From Bacteriovoracaceae bacterium (lineage in GTDB: Bacteria > Bdellovibrionota > UBA1018), in contig CANJNU010000103.1 in the NCBI GenBank assembly GCA_947475645.1, positions 1 to 5,092 of the forward strand: a stretch of 5,092 nucleotides of DNA, read 5' to 3'. Under the pieces are notes generated by a model. The model saw nothing but the letters and a program-made list of their open reading frames with translations. It searched no databases and was not told where the DNA came from. Both the position numbers and the translations under genes were made by a program. This document shows, in pieces, positions 5,054 through 5,092 of the stretch (its first letter is position 1; each line of letters opens with the position of its first letter).

Positions 5054-5092
5054 AGATCGATCCAGCTCGCTCCGGTGGCCGAATTCACTCTC

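Noticed and set aside
1..5092. CRISPR arrays, tRNA/rRNA genes, insertion sequences, toxin-antitoxin or phage genes, riboswitches
   Set aside because: I looked for regular repeats, cloverleaf or transposase signatures and aptamer-sized gaps and saw none; intergenic gaps are all under 90 nt.

Overview
The window is a gene-dense stretch of bacterial chromosome with everything readable on the + strand. The base composition looks balanced. Four housekeeping genes come first: rpiB, glyA, nrdR and nusB. They are followed by four genes whose cellular role I cannot name. The gene order, with a free-standing M17-peptidase N-terminal-domain gene after nusB, best fits the former Deltaproteobacteria, with Bdellovibrionota or Myxococcota-like lineages my first guess. 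This is inference from gene content; no rRNA or other firm taxonomic marker is present.

Region 1 (1-1838) is a two-gene unit. rpiB encodes ribose-5-phosphate isomerase B and glyA encodes serine hydroxymethyltransferase, only 4 nt apart. A palindromic hairpin with A and T flanks right after the glyA stop is a likely intrinsic terminator. Region 2 (1859-2829) is nrdR (ribonucleotide-reductase repressor) overlapping nusB (antitermination factor) by 4 nt. The riboflavin genes that often sit between these two in related lineages are absent.

Region 3 (2830-5053) starts with a promoter-like gap. It then carries a free-standing M17 N-terminal-like domain protein (150 aa), a charged, probably partly disordered protein (168 aa), a tryptophan-rich protein (228 aa) and a helical protein (171 aa). 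The first three overlap one another (16 nt and 4 nt) and the fourth follows after 14 nt, so they probably form one operon. None shows a signal peptide or membrane segment, so all are expected in the cytoplasm.

The genes of regions 1 and 2 share a nucleotide, one-carbon and growth theme: pentose phosphate supply, one-carbon units for purine and thymidylate synthesis, control of deoxynucleotide synthesis, and rRNA transcription. The most interesting non-coding signal is a pair of matching promoter-like modules (TTGAA, 16-17 nt, TTAGAC, 11 nt, start codon). They precede nrdR and the M17-like gene, neither of which has a clear Shine-Dalgarno sequence. This suggests very short or absent mRNA leaders. 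The last 39 bases hold no gene I can support.
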